Positions 1 to 9,239 of a stretch of 64,000 bases of DNA are shown here, one piece after another. Within the stretch, counting starts at the first letter, position 1. Every line of letters begins with the position of its first letter. The notes beneath the pieces are model-generated. The model was not told where the DNA came from. It was given only the letters and a program-made list of their open reading frames with translations, and searched no databases. A program made the position numbers and the translations under genes. Source of the DNA: UBA8401 sp041665525 (GTDB lineage Bacteria; Bacteroidota; Ignavibacteria; UBA10030; UBA8401); NCBI GenBank assembly GCA_041665525.1, contig JBAYIS010000001.1, positions 62,001-126,000 on the forward strand, in the 5' to 3' direction.

Positions 1-484
1 TTCGGGCGACAACGAATCGGAACGGCCGCGGCTGCAGTCCTTGTTCCCGCTCGGAACAGATCTTCAATTCAACCAGACTCCATCGGAAAAATTGGACTAT
101 GTTCGGACATTGCAATCCAGCGGCAAACGCGTGATGATGGTAGGCGATGGATTGAACGATGCCGGTGCGTTAATGCAAAGCAACCTTGGTTTCGCCGTCT
201 CCGAGAATATTGCGCAATTCTCTCCATCATCAGATGCAATCCTTCACGGTGCACAATTCGACAAACTGCCGGAATTCATCCGGTTTGCCATTTCAAGCAT
301 GCGGATCGTTATAGCGAGTTTTGTCCTGGCGTTCATGTACAATGTGGTAGGAATTTACTTTGCACTGCAGGGAACGCTTACGCCGGTAATGGCAGCGGTC
401 CTGATGCCGACAAGTTCCATCACTATCGTAATCTTTACAACGTTGACGACACGGTTGTTAGCGAAACGAAGGGGGCTGTTATAA
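1..484 (+). CDS. ccoI: Heavy-metal P-type ATPase, C-terminal part (CcoI/FixI-like)
   Basis: This is the last 160 residues of a P1B-type cation ATPase; the 5' part lies outside the window and the frame is open from base 2. An SGDN motif near the start and a GDGLND hinge motif around bases 143-160 belong to the phosphorylation and ATP-binding domain. Two hydrophobic helices follow, and the protein ends in a basic tail. P1B ATPases of this type export copper to the periplasm. Placement directly before ccoS and the cbb3 oxidase genes, with a one-base stop/start overlap, makes the oxidase-specific CcoI (FixI) role likely. A general CopA pump cannot be excluded because the metal-binding N-terminus is missing. 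Confidence 0.88.
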   Translation, partial: SGDNESERPRLQSLFPLGTDLQFNQTPSEKLDYVRTLQSSGKRVMMVGDGLNDAGALMQSNLGFAVSENIAQFSPSSDAILHGAQFDKLPEFIRFAISSMRIVIASFVLAFMYNVVGIYFALQGTLTPVMAAVLMPTSSITIVIFTTLTTRLLAKRRGLL

Positions 485-636
485 TGGCTGTTATTGCCGT
501 GTTGATCGGATGCAGTTTTATCATTGCGGTTGGATTTCTGATCGCATTTATCTGGTCTGTGCGGTCCGGACAGTATGAGGACAAATACACTCCGTCCGTA
601 CGCATTCTTTTTGATGACAAGAAAAACAATCAATAA
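484..636 (+). CDS. ccoS: cbb3-type oxidase assembly protein CcoS
   Basis: A 50-residue protein with one N-terminal transmembrane helix (about residues 4-24) followed by a W-S-V-x-S-G-Q-Y-x-D stretch typical of CcoS, where a tryptophan/aspartate-containing segment follows the helix. CcoS is needed to obtain an active cbb3 oxidase with its cofactors in place. The ATG overlaps the stop codon of the upstream copper ATPase by one base, the usual ccoI-ccoS arrangement. The short acidic/basic tail is like other small CcoS proteins. Identification rests on size, topology and context, all of which agree. Confidence 0.85.
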   Translation: MAVIAVLIGCSFIIAVGFLIAFIWSVRSGQYEDKYTPSVRILFDDKKNNQ

Positions 637-665
637 ATACTCCACAACTAATCCACGAGGTTTCA

Positions 666-2780
666 ATGGAAGTGCAAAAATTTCAGTATGACAACAGGAT
701 CGTCCGGGATTTCGGTATTGCATCCGTGATCTTTGCGATTGTCGGCATGCTGGTGGGTGTGCTTATCGCATCCCAGTTGTTCTCTCCGGCGGTTAACGCC
801 AATTTACAGTATATGACCTATGGCCGTATTCGGCCTTTGCACACGAACGCAATTATCTTTGCATTCGTTGGTAATGCGATTTTTATGGGCGTGTATTATT
901 CTCTCCAGCGGTTGTGCAAAGCAAGAATGTTCAGCGATCTGTTGAGCCGCATCCATTTCTGGGGCTGGCAATTGATTATCCTCTCAGCAGCAGTGTCTCT
1001 TCCTCTTGGATTAACCACAAGCAAGGAATATGCGGAATTGGAATGGCCGATCGACATAGCCATCACGCTCATTTGGGTGGTGTTTGCGATAAATTTCTTC
1101 GGGACGATCATCAAACGCCGTGAGCGTCACATGTACGTGGCAATCTGGTTTTATATTGCAACGATTGTAACAGTTGCCGTTCTCCATATCGTGAATTCAC
1201 TGGAAGTACCCGTTTCATTCCTGAAAAGCTATTCGATGTATGCCGGTGTGCAGGATGCACTGGTGCAATGGTGGTATGGCCATAATGCTGTCGCATTCTT
1301 TTTAACAACACCCTATTTAGGATTGATGTATTATTTTCTTCCAAAGGCAGCGAATCGGCCGGTATATTCTTACAGGCTTTCTATTGTGCATTTTTGGTCT
1401 CTCATTTTTATCTATATCTGGGCAGGACCGCATCACTTATTATATACAGCGCTACCGGATTGGGCTCAATCTCTCGGTACCGTATTTTCCATTATGCTTA
1501 TCGCCCCTTCTTGGGGAGGGATGATAAATGGACTATTAACTCTGCGCGGAGCATGGGATAAGGTCCGTGAAGAACCCGTGTTGAAATTCATGGTCGTCGG
1601 TGTTACGGCATATGGAATGGCGACATTCGAGGGACCGATGCTGTCATTGAAGAATGTGAATGCTCTTGCACACTATACGGACTGGATCGTTTCGCACGTG
1701 CATGTAGGCGCATTGGGATGGAACGGATTTATGACATTCGGAATTCTGTATTGGCTCGTGCCGAAATTGTATAAGACCGATCTGTTTTCCAAGAAACTGG
1801 CGAGTTTCCATTTTTGGATCGGCACGCTGGGGATTGTCTTCTATGCCTCCTCGATGTATGTTGCCGGCATCGTGCAATCATTAATGTGGAAAGAATTCAA
1901 TCCGATGGGAATTCTGCAATATCCGAATTTTCTTGAGACCACCTTGCAGATTATTCCACTGCACATGATCCGTGCGGTTGGCGGAACGTTATATCTCACC
2001 GGTGCATTGGTTATGGTGTATAATCTTGTAAAGACGGTGAAACAAGGATCCTTTGTACCGAACGAAGCGGCTGAAGCACCTGCATTGACGCCAGATGAGC
2101 ACAATGTTTCCGAAACGAAGCATCGTTGGCTGGAAAAGAAACCAGTTCAATTCGCGTTGTTCGCAACCATTGCGGTCCTCATCGGCGGAATTGTTGAAAT
2201 GGTCCCGACATTCCTTGTGAAGTCGAATATTCCAACGATCGCCAGTGTTAAACCGTATACACCGTTAGAATTACAGGGAAGAGATCTTTATATCCGCGAA
2301 GGGTGCAACGCCTGCCATTCTCAGATGATCCGTCCATTCCGGTCTGAAACCGAACGATATGGAGAATACTCCAAGGCCGGTGAATATGTGTATGATCATC
2401 CATTCCTGTGGGGTTCGCGTCGTACTGGACCAGATCTACATCGCGAAGGGGGAAAATATCCGAATCTCTGGCACTATCTCCATATGGAAAATCCAAGGAC
2501 TATGTCTCCTGGTTCAATCATGCCGGCATATTCATGGTTACTTACCCAGGATCTTGATACTGCATCGACAATGGCAAAGATACAGGCGATGCAAACGCTG
2601 GGCGTGCCGTATCCAAAAGGATTTGAATTGATCGCAAACGAAATTCTGCAGCAACAAGCAGATTCAATAGCAGCGGATCTGCAGCGGAACAAAGTTCCGG
2701 CAGAGCCAAATAAAGAGATCATTGCGCTGATTGCATATTTACAGCGCTTAGGAACCGACATTAAAATAACAGGAAAGTGA
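666..2780 (+). CDS. ccoN: cbb3-type cytochrome c oxidase, fused subunits I and II (CcoN-CcoO)
   Basis: A 704-residue fusion of the catalytic heme-copper subunit CcoN (about residues 1-480, twelve or more membrane helices) and the membrane-anchored monoheme cytochrome CcoO (about 490-704). Heme and CuB histidines are visible in WYGHNA (His206), a GPHH segment and an SHVHVG segment. The CcoO part has one heme c motif, CNACH at 547-551, and a later S-I-M-P segment that could supply the axial methionine. It reduces O2 to water with high affinity while pumping protons. Such N-O fusions are known in Bacteroidetes-type bacteria. A GAGG ribosome site precedes the ATG by six bases. It is the first structural gene of the oxidase operon. 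Confidence 0.96.
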   Translation: MEVQKFQYDNRIVRDFGIASVIFAIVGMLVGVLIASQLFSPAVNANLQYMTYGRIRPLHTNAIIFAFVGNAIFMGVYYSLQRLCKARMFSDLLSRIHFWGWQLIILSAAVSLPLGLTTSKEYAELEWPIDIAITLIWVVFAINFFGTIIKRRERHMYVAIWFYIATIVTVAVLHIVNSLEVPVSFLKSYSMYAGVQDALVQWWYGHNAVAFFLTTPYLGLMYYFLPKAANRPVYSYRLSIVHFWSLIFIYIWAGPHHLLYTALPDWAQSLGTVFSIMLIAPSWGGMINGLLTLRGAWDKVREEPVLKFMVVGVTAYGMATFEGPMLSLKNVNALAHYTDWIVSHVHVGALGWNGFMTFGILYWLVPKLYKTDLFSKKLASFHFWIGTLGIVFYASSMYVAGIVQSLMWKEFNPMGILQYPNFLETTLQIIPLHMIRAVGGTLYLTGALVMVYNLVKTVKQGSFVPNEAAEAPALTPDEHNVSETKHRWLEKKPVQFALFATIAVLIGGIVEMVPTFLVKSNIPTIASVKPYTPLELQGRDLYIREGCNACHSQMIRPFRSETERYGEYSKAGEYVYDHPFLWGSRRTGPDLHREGGKYPNLWHYLHMENPRTMSPGSIMPAYSWLLTQDLDTASTMAKIQAMQTLGVPYPKGFELIANEILQQQADSIAADLQRNKVPAEPNKEIIALIAYLQRLGTDIKITGK

Positions 2781-2787
2781 GGAAACC

Positions 2788-2973
2788 ATGCTCTCAACCT
2801 ATCTTAGTGCTATTGACGGGGTATCGGCGTATCCGATCTTTTCCCTGATCATATTTATACCGTTCTTTCTCACAGTCACTTTTTGGGTGATCAAATTAGA
2901 TAAAAAATTTCTGAACTATATGGGCGAAATGCCTCTGCAGGACTCTAACGGTTCCGACGAGGAGGGGAAATAA
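2788..2973 (+). CDS. ccoQ: cbb3-type oxidase small subunit CcoQ-like
   Basis: A 61-residue protein with one transmembrane helix (about residues 14-36) and a polar acidic tail ending in D-E-E-G-K. Size, topology and position between ccoNO and ccoP match CcoQ (FixQ), a small non-catalytic subunit that stabilises the complex. Seven bases separate it from ccoNO and four from ccoP, so it is co-transcribed. A purine-rich AGTGAGG sits just before the ATG. Small membrane subunits are poorly conserved, so the call relies on context more than on sequence. Confidence 0.75.
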   Translation: MLSTYLSAIDGVSAYPIFSLIIFIPFFLTVTFWVIKLDKKFLNYMGEMPLQDSNGSDEEGK

Positions 2974-2977
2974 AACC

Positions 2978-3808
2978 ATGAAAAAATTCACAAATCTCAA
3001 ACGCCTTTCCCTGGCGAGTCTTATTTCGGTAATGCCGTTATATTCACAAACGAAGGACCCGGAAACGGAGATTGCATTGATCTTCACGGTTTCATTCATG
3101 GTCTTTGTAATAGCTACACTGATGTATATCATCGGAGTAATGAATGCAAATGTCGATCCGATCGCAAACCTGTTCAACAGAATCAAGAACTATATTATTC
3201 CTCCGCCAAGCGAAGTGGCACCGGATGTCGGTCATGTATACGATGATATCAGGGAACTGGACAACCGTATTCCTCCCTGGTTTAATTATCTTTTCGGATT
3301 TACCGTAGTGTTTGCCTTCGTCTACATGATTGATTATCACGTGGTCGGTATCTCCAAACTGTCAGCAGAGGAGTATATGGAAGAGGTTGTAGCTGCGAAT
3401 CTGCAAAAACAAATTATCCTGGCGTCCGGCGGCACGATTAATGAAAATGAGCTCGTTGCTTTAAAGGATGATGTGTCATTGAATGACGGTGCAGCTAATT
3501 TCCAGAAGTTCTGTATCTCCTGTCATGGACCGCAGGCAGGCGGACTGGTCGGTCCGAACCTGACAGATGAATTTTGGATTCACGGAGGCGGAATCAAAAA
3601 CGTATACACGACCATTAAAAAAGGCGTTCCGGCAAAAGGAATGATCAGTTGGGAACTTGTCTTCTCACAGAGACAAATCCAAAATATCGGAAGTTACGTG
3701 TTGTCCTTGCAGGGAACAAATCCTCCCGGAGGAAAAGCACCCGAAGGACTGAAATTTGTTGAAGTCACGGCCGCTGCACCGGATAGTACGCAGAAGAAAT
3801 CGATGTAA
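2978..3808 (+). CDS. ccoP: cbb3-type cytochrome c oxidase subunit III (CcoP), monoheme form
   Basis: A 276-residue membrane-anchored c-type cytochrome. Two hydrophobic segments (about residues 30-55 and 100-120) precede a periplasmic domain with a single heme c motif, CISCH at 179-183, and a K-G-M-I-S-W segment carrying the likely axial methionine. CcoP passes electrons to the CcoO/CcoN core. Proteobacterial CcoP has two heme motifs; only one is present here. Shorter monoheme CcoP proteins are known in Bacteroidetes. The start is supported by GGAGGGG nine bases upstream of the ATG. The C-terminal tail is low-complexity and rich in Pro, Gly and Ala. Confidence 0.92.
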   Translation: MKKFTNLKRLSLASLISVMPLYSQTKDPETEIALIFTVSFMVFVIATLMYIIGVMNANVDPIANLFNRIKNYIIPPPSEVAPDVGHVYDDIRELDNRIPPWFNYLFGFTVVFAFVYMIDYHVVGISKLSAEEYMEEVVAANLQKQIILASGGTINENELVALKDDVSLNDGAANFQKFCISCHGPQAGGLVGPNLTDEFWIHGGGIKNVYTTIKKGVPAKGMISWELVFSQRQIQNIGSYVLSLQGTNPPGGKAPEGLKFVEVTAAAPDSTQKKSM

Positions 3809-3814
3809 TGCATA

Positions 3815-5281
3815 ATGATTGAATCAAGCAGTTCAAAAATAGAAACGGAATCGTTTCGCGACTCTCTCGGCATTGTTGAAAAGAGCGGAAAACGGAAATG
3901 GGTATATCCGAAGGAACCAAAAGGAAGATTTACCAATGCCCGGAATATCTTTAGCGGGATTCTTCTTCTTATCCTCTTCGGGACTCCGTTCATTTCGATG
4001 AACGGTCATCCGTTCATGCTGTTTGATATTATCCACCGTAAGTTTATCCTCTTCGGATTTGCATTCGGTCCGCACGATTTTTATCTGTTGGGACTTTCGA
4101 TGATCACATCGATCGTTTTCATCCTGCTTTTCACGGCTGTCTTCGGAAGATTATTTTGCGGCTGGGTCTGTCCGCAAACGGTCTTCATGGAATCGGTCTT
4201 TCGAAAGATCGATTATTGGGTAGAAGGGGATAATCGAATTCAGCGGAGGTTGAACGAGTCTCCCTGGACCGGTGAAAAAATATTCAAAAAAGGGATAAAG
4301 TATTCTGCCTATTTCATTATATCATTTCTGACAGCAAACATGCTGCTCGCCTGGATCATCGGAATTCCGGCTTTGGAAATATTGGTAACAGATCCGGTGA
4401 GCGATCACGTCGGCGGATTTACAGCGATGATGCTTTTCACGGGTTTGTTCTATTTCATCTTTATCTGGTTTCGCGAACAAGCATGCATTCTCGTTTGTCC
4501 ATACGGCCGACTTCAGGGAGTACTTCTCGATCCCAATTCCATTGTTATCGCGTATGATAATCTTCGTGGAGAACCGAGGGGGAAAATAAAACGAAATGTA
4601 CCGAGAACGCACGGCGATTGTATTGATTGCAATGAATGTGTCACGGTCTGTCCCACCGGCATTGACATACGCAACGGGACACAGCTGGAATGCGTCAACT
4701 GCACTGCGTGTATCGATGCCTGCGATACGGTGATGGACAAAATCAAGAAACCGCGGGGGTTGATCCGGTATGATTCGTTGAACGGGATTAAATCACAGAC
4801 ACGGAAAATATTCACCACTCGTGTGATTGGATATTCCATTGTGCAGCTCGTGCTGTTGTCGCTTTTGACATTTTTCCTGTTTACACGATCCGAGATTGAC
4901 GTGACAATTCTTCGGACACCGGGGATGTTCTATCAGGAGCAACAGAATGACAACGTGAGCAACCTGTATGATATGAAGGTGCTCAATAAGACATTTGAAC
5001 AGAAAGATATACAAGTGAAGTTGCTCAATATGGAAGGGGAAATACGGATCCTTGGCGATAAGAAAGATGTGCCGCCACAAGAAGTCGCTTTGACGAAGAT
5101 GTTTGTGCTGCTGCATAAAGATGCGATCACCAAAATGAACACTCCGCTCCAGTTTGGTGTGTATTCGAACGGTCAGGAAATTCAACGGATCACCACGTCG
5201 TTTTTAGGCCCGGTGGAGAAAAAAGAAAAGCGGGAGCATGACGACGATACTCATCATGACAAAAAGGATGAGAAAAAATGA
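3815..5281 (+). CDS. ccoG: cbb3 oxidase accessory ferredoxin-type membrane protein CcoG
   Basis: A 488-residue protein with about five membrane helices and a cytosolic ferredoxin domain. CGWVCP at residues 115-120 follows the second helix pair. Two cysteine clusters, CIDCNECVTVCP (269-280) and CVNCTACIDACD (293-304), would bind two 4Fe-4S clusters. The C-terminal third is a periplasmic beta-rich domain ending in a His/Asp/Lys-rich tail. CcoG (RdxA/FixG) is a cupric reductase proposed to supply Cu(I) for CuB assembly. It starts seven bases after ccoP and overlaps ccoH by four bases. The His-rich tail could bind metal, but that is inference. Confidence 0.95.
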   Translation: MIESSSSKIETESFRDSLGIVEKSGKRKWVYPKEPKGRFTNARNIFSGILLLILFGTPFISMNGHPFMLFDIIHRKFILFGFAFGPHDFYLLGLSMITSIVFILLFTAVFGRLFCGWVCPQTVFMESVFRKIDYWVEGDNRIQRRLNESPWTGEKIFKKGIKYSAYFIISFLTANMLLAWIIGIPALEILVTDPVSDHVGGFTAMMLFTGLFYFIFIWFREQACILVCPYGRLQGVLLDPNSIVIAYDNLRGEPRGKIKRNVPRTHGDCIDCNECVTVCPTGIDIRNGTQLECVNCTACIDACDTVMDKIKKPRGLIRYDSLNGIKSQTRKIFTTRVIGYSIVQLVLLSLLTFFLFTRSEIDVTILRTPGMFYQEQQNDNVSNLYDMKVLNKTFEQKDIQVKLLNMEGEIRILGDKKDVPPQEVALTKMFVLLHKDAITKMNTPLQFGVYSNGQEIQRITTSFLGPVEKKEKREHDDDTHHDKKDEKK

Positions 5282-5724
5282 AAAAAATGAATTGGGGTTC
5301 CTGGATCGTTGTCAGTTTTATTCTATTTGCCGCCGGCACATTCGTGATGGTCTACATTTCCATGTCTACGAATGTCGATTTGGTGACGGACGATTATTAT
5401 GAAAAGGAATTGAAATATCAGAACCAGATAGAAGTGTTGAAAAGCACCGATGCTCTGGATCAAAAAGTCGACGTTGTAGTGACAGATTCGCTGCTTACGA
5501 TTCATTATCCCGAGATCGGCTCACCGGATCAATTTTCAGGCGCAGTTCATTTCTTTCGACCTTCAGACAAACGTGGCGATGTTATTCTCCCAGTCCGGAT
5601 CGATTCCACACACTCACAATCATTTCCAATCGCTAATTTTGCTTTGGGATTATGGCGTGTGAAGATTTCTTGGACTGTCGGCACCGAACAGTATTATTCA
5701 GAACTTCCCGTCATCATTCGGTAG
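5278..5724 (+). CDS. ccoH: FixH/CcoH family oxidase assembly protein
   Basis: A 148-residue single-pass membrane protein. One helix (about residues 8-28) is followed by a D-D-Y-Y-E-K-E-L-K-Y-Q segment, the hallmark of the FixH family just outside the membrane, and then a beta-rich periplasmic domain. FixH/CcoH is a late assembly and stability factor for cbb3 oxidase. The ATG overlaps the ccoG stop by four bases (ATGA), which points to translational coupling. Length is typical for the family. Confidence 0.92.
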   Translation: MKKMNWGSWIVVSFILFAAGTFVMVYISMSTNVDLVTDDYYEKELKYQNQIEVLKSTDALDQKVDVVVTDSLLTIHYPEIGSPDQFSGAVHFFRPSDKRGDVILPVRIDSTHSQSFPIANFALGLWRVKISWTVGTEQYYSELPVIIR

Positions 5725-5728
5725 GAAT

Positions 5729-6442
5729 ATGGAACTGTTTGCAGCATTAACATTAGGTTTCCTCGGCAGCATGCATTGCATCGGTATGTGCGGTCCGCTG
5801 ATGCTTGCAATTCCCGCTAACGCGAAAACACGAGGGAGGTTTCTCCTTGAACGAGTAATCTATCATGCCGGAAAGGCTTTTACCTATGGAGTGATGGGTG
5901 CCGTCGTGGGTATCGCCGGCAAGAGTGTGATGATGGGCATCCAACAGGACATTTCGATCATTCTTGGAATGACAATGCTCCTTACGGTAGCAATTCCGTT
6001 TGGTCTGAAATCCAGTCTGGGAAAATATTCTCCACTGAAGTATCTCTATGATTTTGTAAAACAAAAATTCTCTTCGATGATGCAAAGGAGAGGGAAGACA
6101 GCGCTGCTGGTGATGGGGATGCTTAATGGATTGTTGCCGTGTGGTCTTGTCTATACCGCATTAATCGGTGCCACGGTTGTGGCCGACGTTTGGTACAGCG
6201 CCCTGTTTATGATGATGTTTGGAGTTGGGACTGCTCCGGCGCTAGTGGCAATTTCGATGACAGGAAAATTGCTTTCAGTCCGTTTTCGTTCCATCATATC
6301 TCGTGCACTGCCAGTTTTAAGCATCACATTGGCACTGATCCTCATTCTGCGGGGGATGAATCTTGGTATTCCACTTATCAGTCCGAAAATCGTTCAGACC
6401 CCGGTCCATGAAACAACAATGGACTGCTGCCAGGAAGAATAA
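5729..6442 (+). CDS. SafE/UreH-like membrane protein of the cbb3 cluster
   Basis: A 237-residue polytopic membrane protein with about six helices. It carries G-S-M-H-C-I-G-M-C-G-P-L near the N-terminus and N-G-L-L-P-C-G-L-V-Y in the second half, the paired cysteine-containing signatures of the UreH_2/SafE-like family related to CcdA and metal transporters. Such genes very often close cco operons and are thought to help copper handling or cytochrome maturation, though the substrate is not established. It starts four bases after ccoH and ends four bases before a convergent gene. Family call is firm; function is inferred from position. Confidence 0.85.
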   Translation: MELFAALTLGFLGSMHCIGMCGPLMLAIPANAKTRGRFLLERVIYHAGKAFTYGVMGAVVGIAGKSVMMGIQQDISIILGMTMLLTVAIPFGLKSSLGKYSPLKYLYDFVKQKFSSMMQRRGKTALLVMGMLNGLLPCGLVYTALIGATVVADVWYSALFMMMFGVGTAPALVAISMTGKLLSVRFRSIISRALPVLSITLALILILRGMNLGIPLISPKIVQTPVHETTMDCCQEE

Positions 6443-6446
6443 TCTC

Positions 6447-6881
6447 CTATCGCGACACGTAATCCATCAATGATTTAATCTCTTCGTTTTTCTCTTCCAG
6501 AATGAATTTTATCACATCACCGATTGAGATCAATCCTACAAGCTCTTCTCCTTTGAAAATTGGAAGGTGCCGGATTTTTTTTTCCGTCATTGTGGACATG
6601 ATACTTTCGATTTCTTCCTCTTCTGAAGCGACAGACAGGGATGCTCGAGGTGTCATGATTTCTGAAGCTTTCAACTGCACCGGATCTTTTTTCACGCTCA
6701 TACAACGGTGAACAACATCCCGTTCAGAAATCACTCCGGATACTTCTCCGATATCATTCAAGACAACAAGAAAGCCTACTTTGTTTGCGGCCAAAAGGGA
6801 AACAATATGTTCAACGGTAGCACTTTCCTTTACGGAAAAGACTTTGCGTCCTTTTGAATCCAAGATGTTTTTGACCTTCAT
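6447..6881 (-). CDS. CBS-domain pair protein
   Basis: A 144-residue soluble protein made of two CBS domains (about residues 5-60 and 72-130). Each shows the usual beta-strand followed by a G-x-(I/V)-(S/T)-x-x-D segment (G-V-I-S-E-R-D-V and G-L-I-S-I-G-D-V). CBS pairs bind adenine nucleotides and sense energy state, but the partner of stand-alone versions is usually unknown. The gene converges with the oxidase operon (four bases apart). Proteins of this kind often occur near respiration genes; any link here is inference. The ATG has AGGAG just upstream on the minus strand. Confidence 0.9.
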   Translation of the reverse strand: MKVKNILDSKGRKVFSVKESATVEHIVSLLAANKVGFLVVLNDIGEVSGVISERDVVHRCMSVKKDPVQLKASEIMTPRASLSVASEEEEIESIMSTMTEKKIRHLPIFKGEELVGLISIGDVIKFILEEKNEEIKSLMDYVSR

Positions 6882-7099
6882 AGCAGTTCTCCTGTAATGA
6901 TGAACAAGTGTTTCAGCAATGTAGAAAAGTGCAAAATAGAAATCAAGACTGCAAAAATATCAAAGAAATTGGGCAGTGTCGCAGTTTGTCTAATAAAATT
7001 AGGAAGTTGAGTCACCATCAGAAATTGAAAAATGACGGTATTTACAGTCTCTTTGATGCATGCCAAACATTTTTTCCCAATTATCAGGATTCATTTACT

Positions 7100-7594
7100 T
7101 CAGGCTCGGAAATATGTTGTTTCAACGGCCAGCGATTCTTCACCATCTGGTGTGATGTTATACATGCGGATGATAAGTTGATCACTTTCCGGTTTAAAAA
7201 TCTCGGTCCGCCAACCCCATGGAGGTGAACCATCGGGAACATGATAACTTCCAAGAACATTAAAGCGATCGTCGTGGTTGCTCCCCTGTGAGTACATGAT
7301 AACTGTGCCATTGTGGAAACTATCCACCCATGCGGATTGAAATTGGTGCAGGCCGACTGCATATCCGTAGAGTGCGGTTCCATTCAGAGGATTACCCTGC
7401 AGGCTGCCGTGATATTCATGCAATATGAACATCCCGCCAAGAATGGGACGAAGTGTTCCGATCCACGGTGATTCATCTGCGAGTATTCCCGGTTCAAAGA
7501 AGGTTTTTGTCGTACCTTCCCACGTTCCGACTAATTGTGCCAGGAAATGATGTGGACCGGATTGTAGTGATGTTTCAAAGGAATCTTTTGACAT
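7100..7594 (-). CDS. DUF1579-like small protein
   Basis: A 164-residue protein without signal peptide or membrane helix. Motifs L-V-G-T-W-E-G near residue 20, G-G-M-F-I-L-H-E-Y, and Y-G-Y-D/A-like aromatic strands fit the DUF1579 family, a lipocalin-like barrel of unknown function. An upstream in-frame TTG exists at 7630, but the ATG at 7594 has AAAGG seven bases before it and is preferred. The gene stands alone, about 150 bases downstream of the helicase terminator in transcription direction. No function can be assigned. Confidence 0.75.
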   Translation of the reverse strand: MSKDSFETSLQSGPHHFLAQLVGTWEGTTKTFFEPGILADESPWIGTLRPILGGMFILHEYHGSLQGNPLNGTALYGYAVGLHQFQSAWVDSFHNGTVIMYSQGSNHDDRFNVLGSYHVPDGSPPWGWRTEIFKPESDQLIIRMYNITPDGEESLAVETTYFRA

Positions 7595-7684
7595 ATCATA
7601 CCTTTCGCAGCTGGGAAGGAATGGGGTCAATATAGCTTGAACAGAATTACATTGTCAACAGACAAGTTGATGCCGGTTTTTAAG

Positions 7685-7722
7685 AAAAATGCACTGCACT
7701 CATGTGAATGAATGCAGTGCAT
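7685..7722 (-). terminator. Intrinsic terminator after the RNA helicase gene
   Basis: On the minus strand, a perfect 10-bp stem (ATGCACTGCA paired with TGCAGTGCAT) is followed by a T-rich run. It lies 29 bases beyond the helicase stop codon. Confidence 0.85.
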
Positions 7723-7750
7723 GATGCAATCTCAAAGAGGAGTAGGTCTG

Positions 7751-9040
7751 TTATCGTTTCGGTGACCGTGAACGTCCAAACCAGCGCTTTTTTTCACCGC
7801 CGGGAGCGTGTGTTGCATTCGGTTTTGCATGACTTGAATGGGACGGATGTGACGGACGTTGTTGGCGATGTTGTTGTTGCACCTGTGCTTTTACCGGATG
7901 ATGGTTCGTCAACGGAAATGGATGGTCTTCCATAACAGGGATTTTTTTCCCTATCAGCTTTTCGATGTCGCGCAAGTATGCCTTTTCTTCCGCATCACAA
8001 AATGAATATGCAGTCCCTTTTGCACCTGCCCGGCCGGTCCGGCCTATTCTGTGCACATAGGTTTCGGCGATGTTTGGTATCTCGTAATTGATGACGAATT
8101 CCATATCATCAACATCGATTCCCCGGGAAGCGATATCTGTTGCTACCAGAACGCGGGTCGTTTGCGATTTAAAATTTGACAATGCGCGCTGCCGTGCATT
8201 TTGCGCCTTGTTTCCGTGGATTGCTTCTGCTTTTATGTGATTCTTCAACAGCGCTTTCACCACTTTATCCGCCCCGTGCTTGGTGCGTGTGAATACGAGT
8301 GCTGTTTTAATCGACGAATCTTTCAGCATATGCATTAACAATGCGTTCTTATTTCCTTTGTCGACGAATAAGATATGCTGATTGATGATGTCGACCGTTG
8401 ATGAAACGGGTGTGACGGACACTTTTTCGGGATTATGAAGAATAGTGCCGGACAGTTTAACGATTTCGCCGGGCATTGTCGCGGAAAAAAACAATGACTG
8501 TCTTTTTTCCGGCAGAGCATGCAGTATTTTCTTCACATCGTGAATGAATCCCATGTCGAGCATCCGGTCAGCTTCGTCCAGCACGAAGATCTTGATATCT
8601 TTCAACGAAATATATTTTTGACTCATCAAATCCAGCAAACGTCCTGGCGTTGCGATTAGAATATCAACACCGCGCTGCAGTGCATTGGTTTGCTGCTGTT
8701 GGCCGACACCGCCGAAGATCGCCGTTGATGTCAATCCGGTATGCCTTCCATATGCATTGAAACTCTCGTTGATCTGAATGGCCAGCTCCCTGGTAGGAGT
8801 GACGATGAGACTGCGGATATTTTTTTTATTATCGTGTGATTTATGACCGTGTAATATTTGGAGAATGGGAATCGCGAAAGCTGCGGTTTTTCCTGTGCCG
8901 GTTTGTGCACAGCCGAGCAGGTCAGTTCCCTTTAATACGATCGGAATTGCTTTTGCCTGAATTGGGGTTGGTGTGGTGTATCCTTCTTCGGTAACCGCCT
9001 TCAGGATCGGTTCGATGATGTGTAATGATTTAAATGCCAT
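7751..9040 (-). CDS. rhlE: DEAD-box ATP-dependent RNA helicase, RhlE type
   Basis: A 429-residue DEAD-box helicase. Visible motifs are the Q motif (PTPIQ, Gln28), motif I AQTGTGKT at 45-52, PTRELA, DEAD (VLDEADRMLDMGF), SAT, and HRIGRTGRAG in the second RecA domain. The last 45 residues are basic and rich in His, Gln and Pro, a typical RNA-binding tail of RhlE/cold-shock helicases. It unwinds RNA duplexes in ribosome assembly or RNA decay. It is followed by a strong terminator and preceded by about 200 bases without a gene, so it is probably transcribed alone. The subfamily (RhlE rather than CshA/DeaD) is judged from length and tail. Confidence 0.92.
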   Translation of the reverse strand: MAFKSLHIIEPILKAVTEEGYTTPTPIQAKAIPIVLKGTDLLGCAQTGTGKTAAFAIPILQILHGHKSHDNKKNIRSLIVTPTRELAIQINESFNAYGRHTGLTSTAIFGGVGQQQQTNALQRGVDILIATPGRLLDLMSQKYISLKDIKIFVLDEADRMLDMGFIHDVKKILHALPEKRQSLFFSATMPGEIVKLSGTILHNPEKVSVTPVSSTVDIINQHILFVDKGNKNALLMHMLKDSSIKTALVFTRTKHGADKVVKALLKNHIKAEAIHGNKAQNARQRALSNFKSQTTRVLVATDIASRGIDVDDMEFVINYEIPNIAETYVHRIGRTGRAGAKGTAYSFCDAEEKAYLRDIEKLIGKKIPVMEDHPFPLTNHHPVKAQVQQQHRQQRPSHPSHSSHAKPNATHAPGGEKKRWFGRSRSPKR

Positions 9041-9239
9041 GGATCTTTGTATTGGTGAACAGTCTTGATTGACAAAACAACGTTCTTTGGGAGGAAATGC
9101 GAAATGATGTACTGTATCGCCTGAGTTCTTTCTTAAAATGGCGAAATTTATTGTTAAATCCTTGTATTTCCTTCAACTAATTTGTTTAAAATGCTTAATG
9201 AATGAATCAATAAGTCAATTTCGCCTGACGGACAGGTTC

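Noticed and set aside
6878..7066. 62-codon minus-strand frame abutting the CBS-domain gene by four bases
   Set aside because: No ribosome site and no motif; hydrophobic stretches arise from AT-rich sequence. It could be real but I cannot support it.
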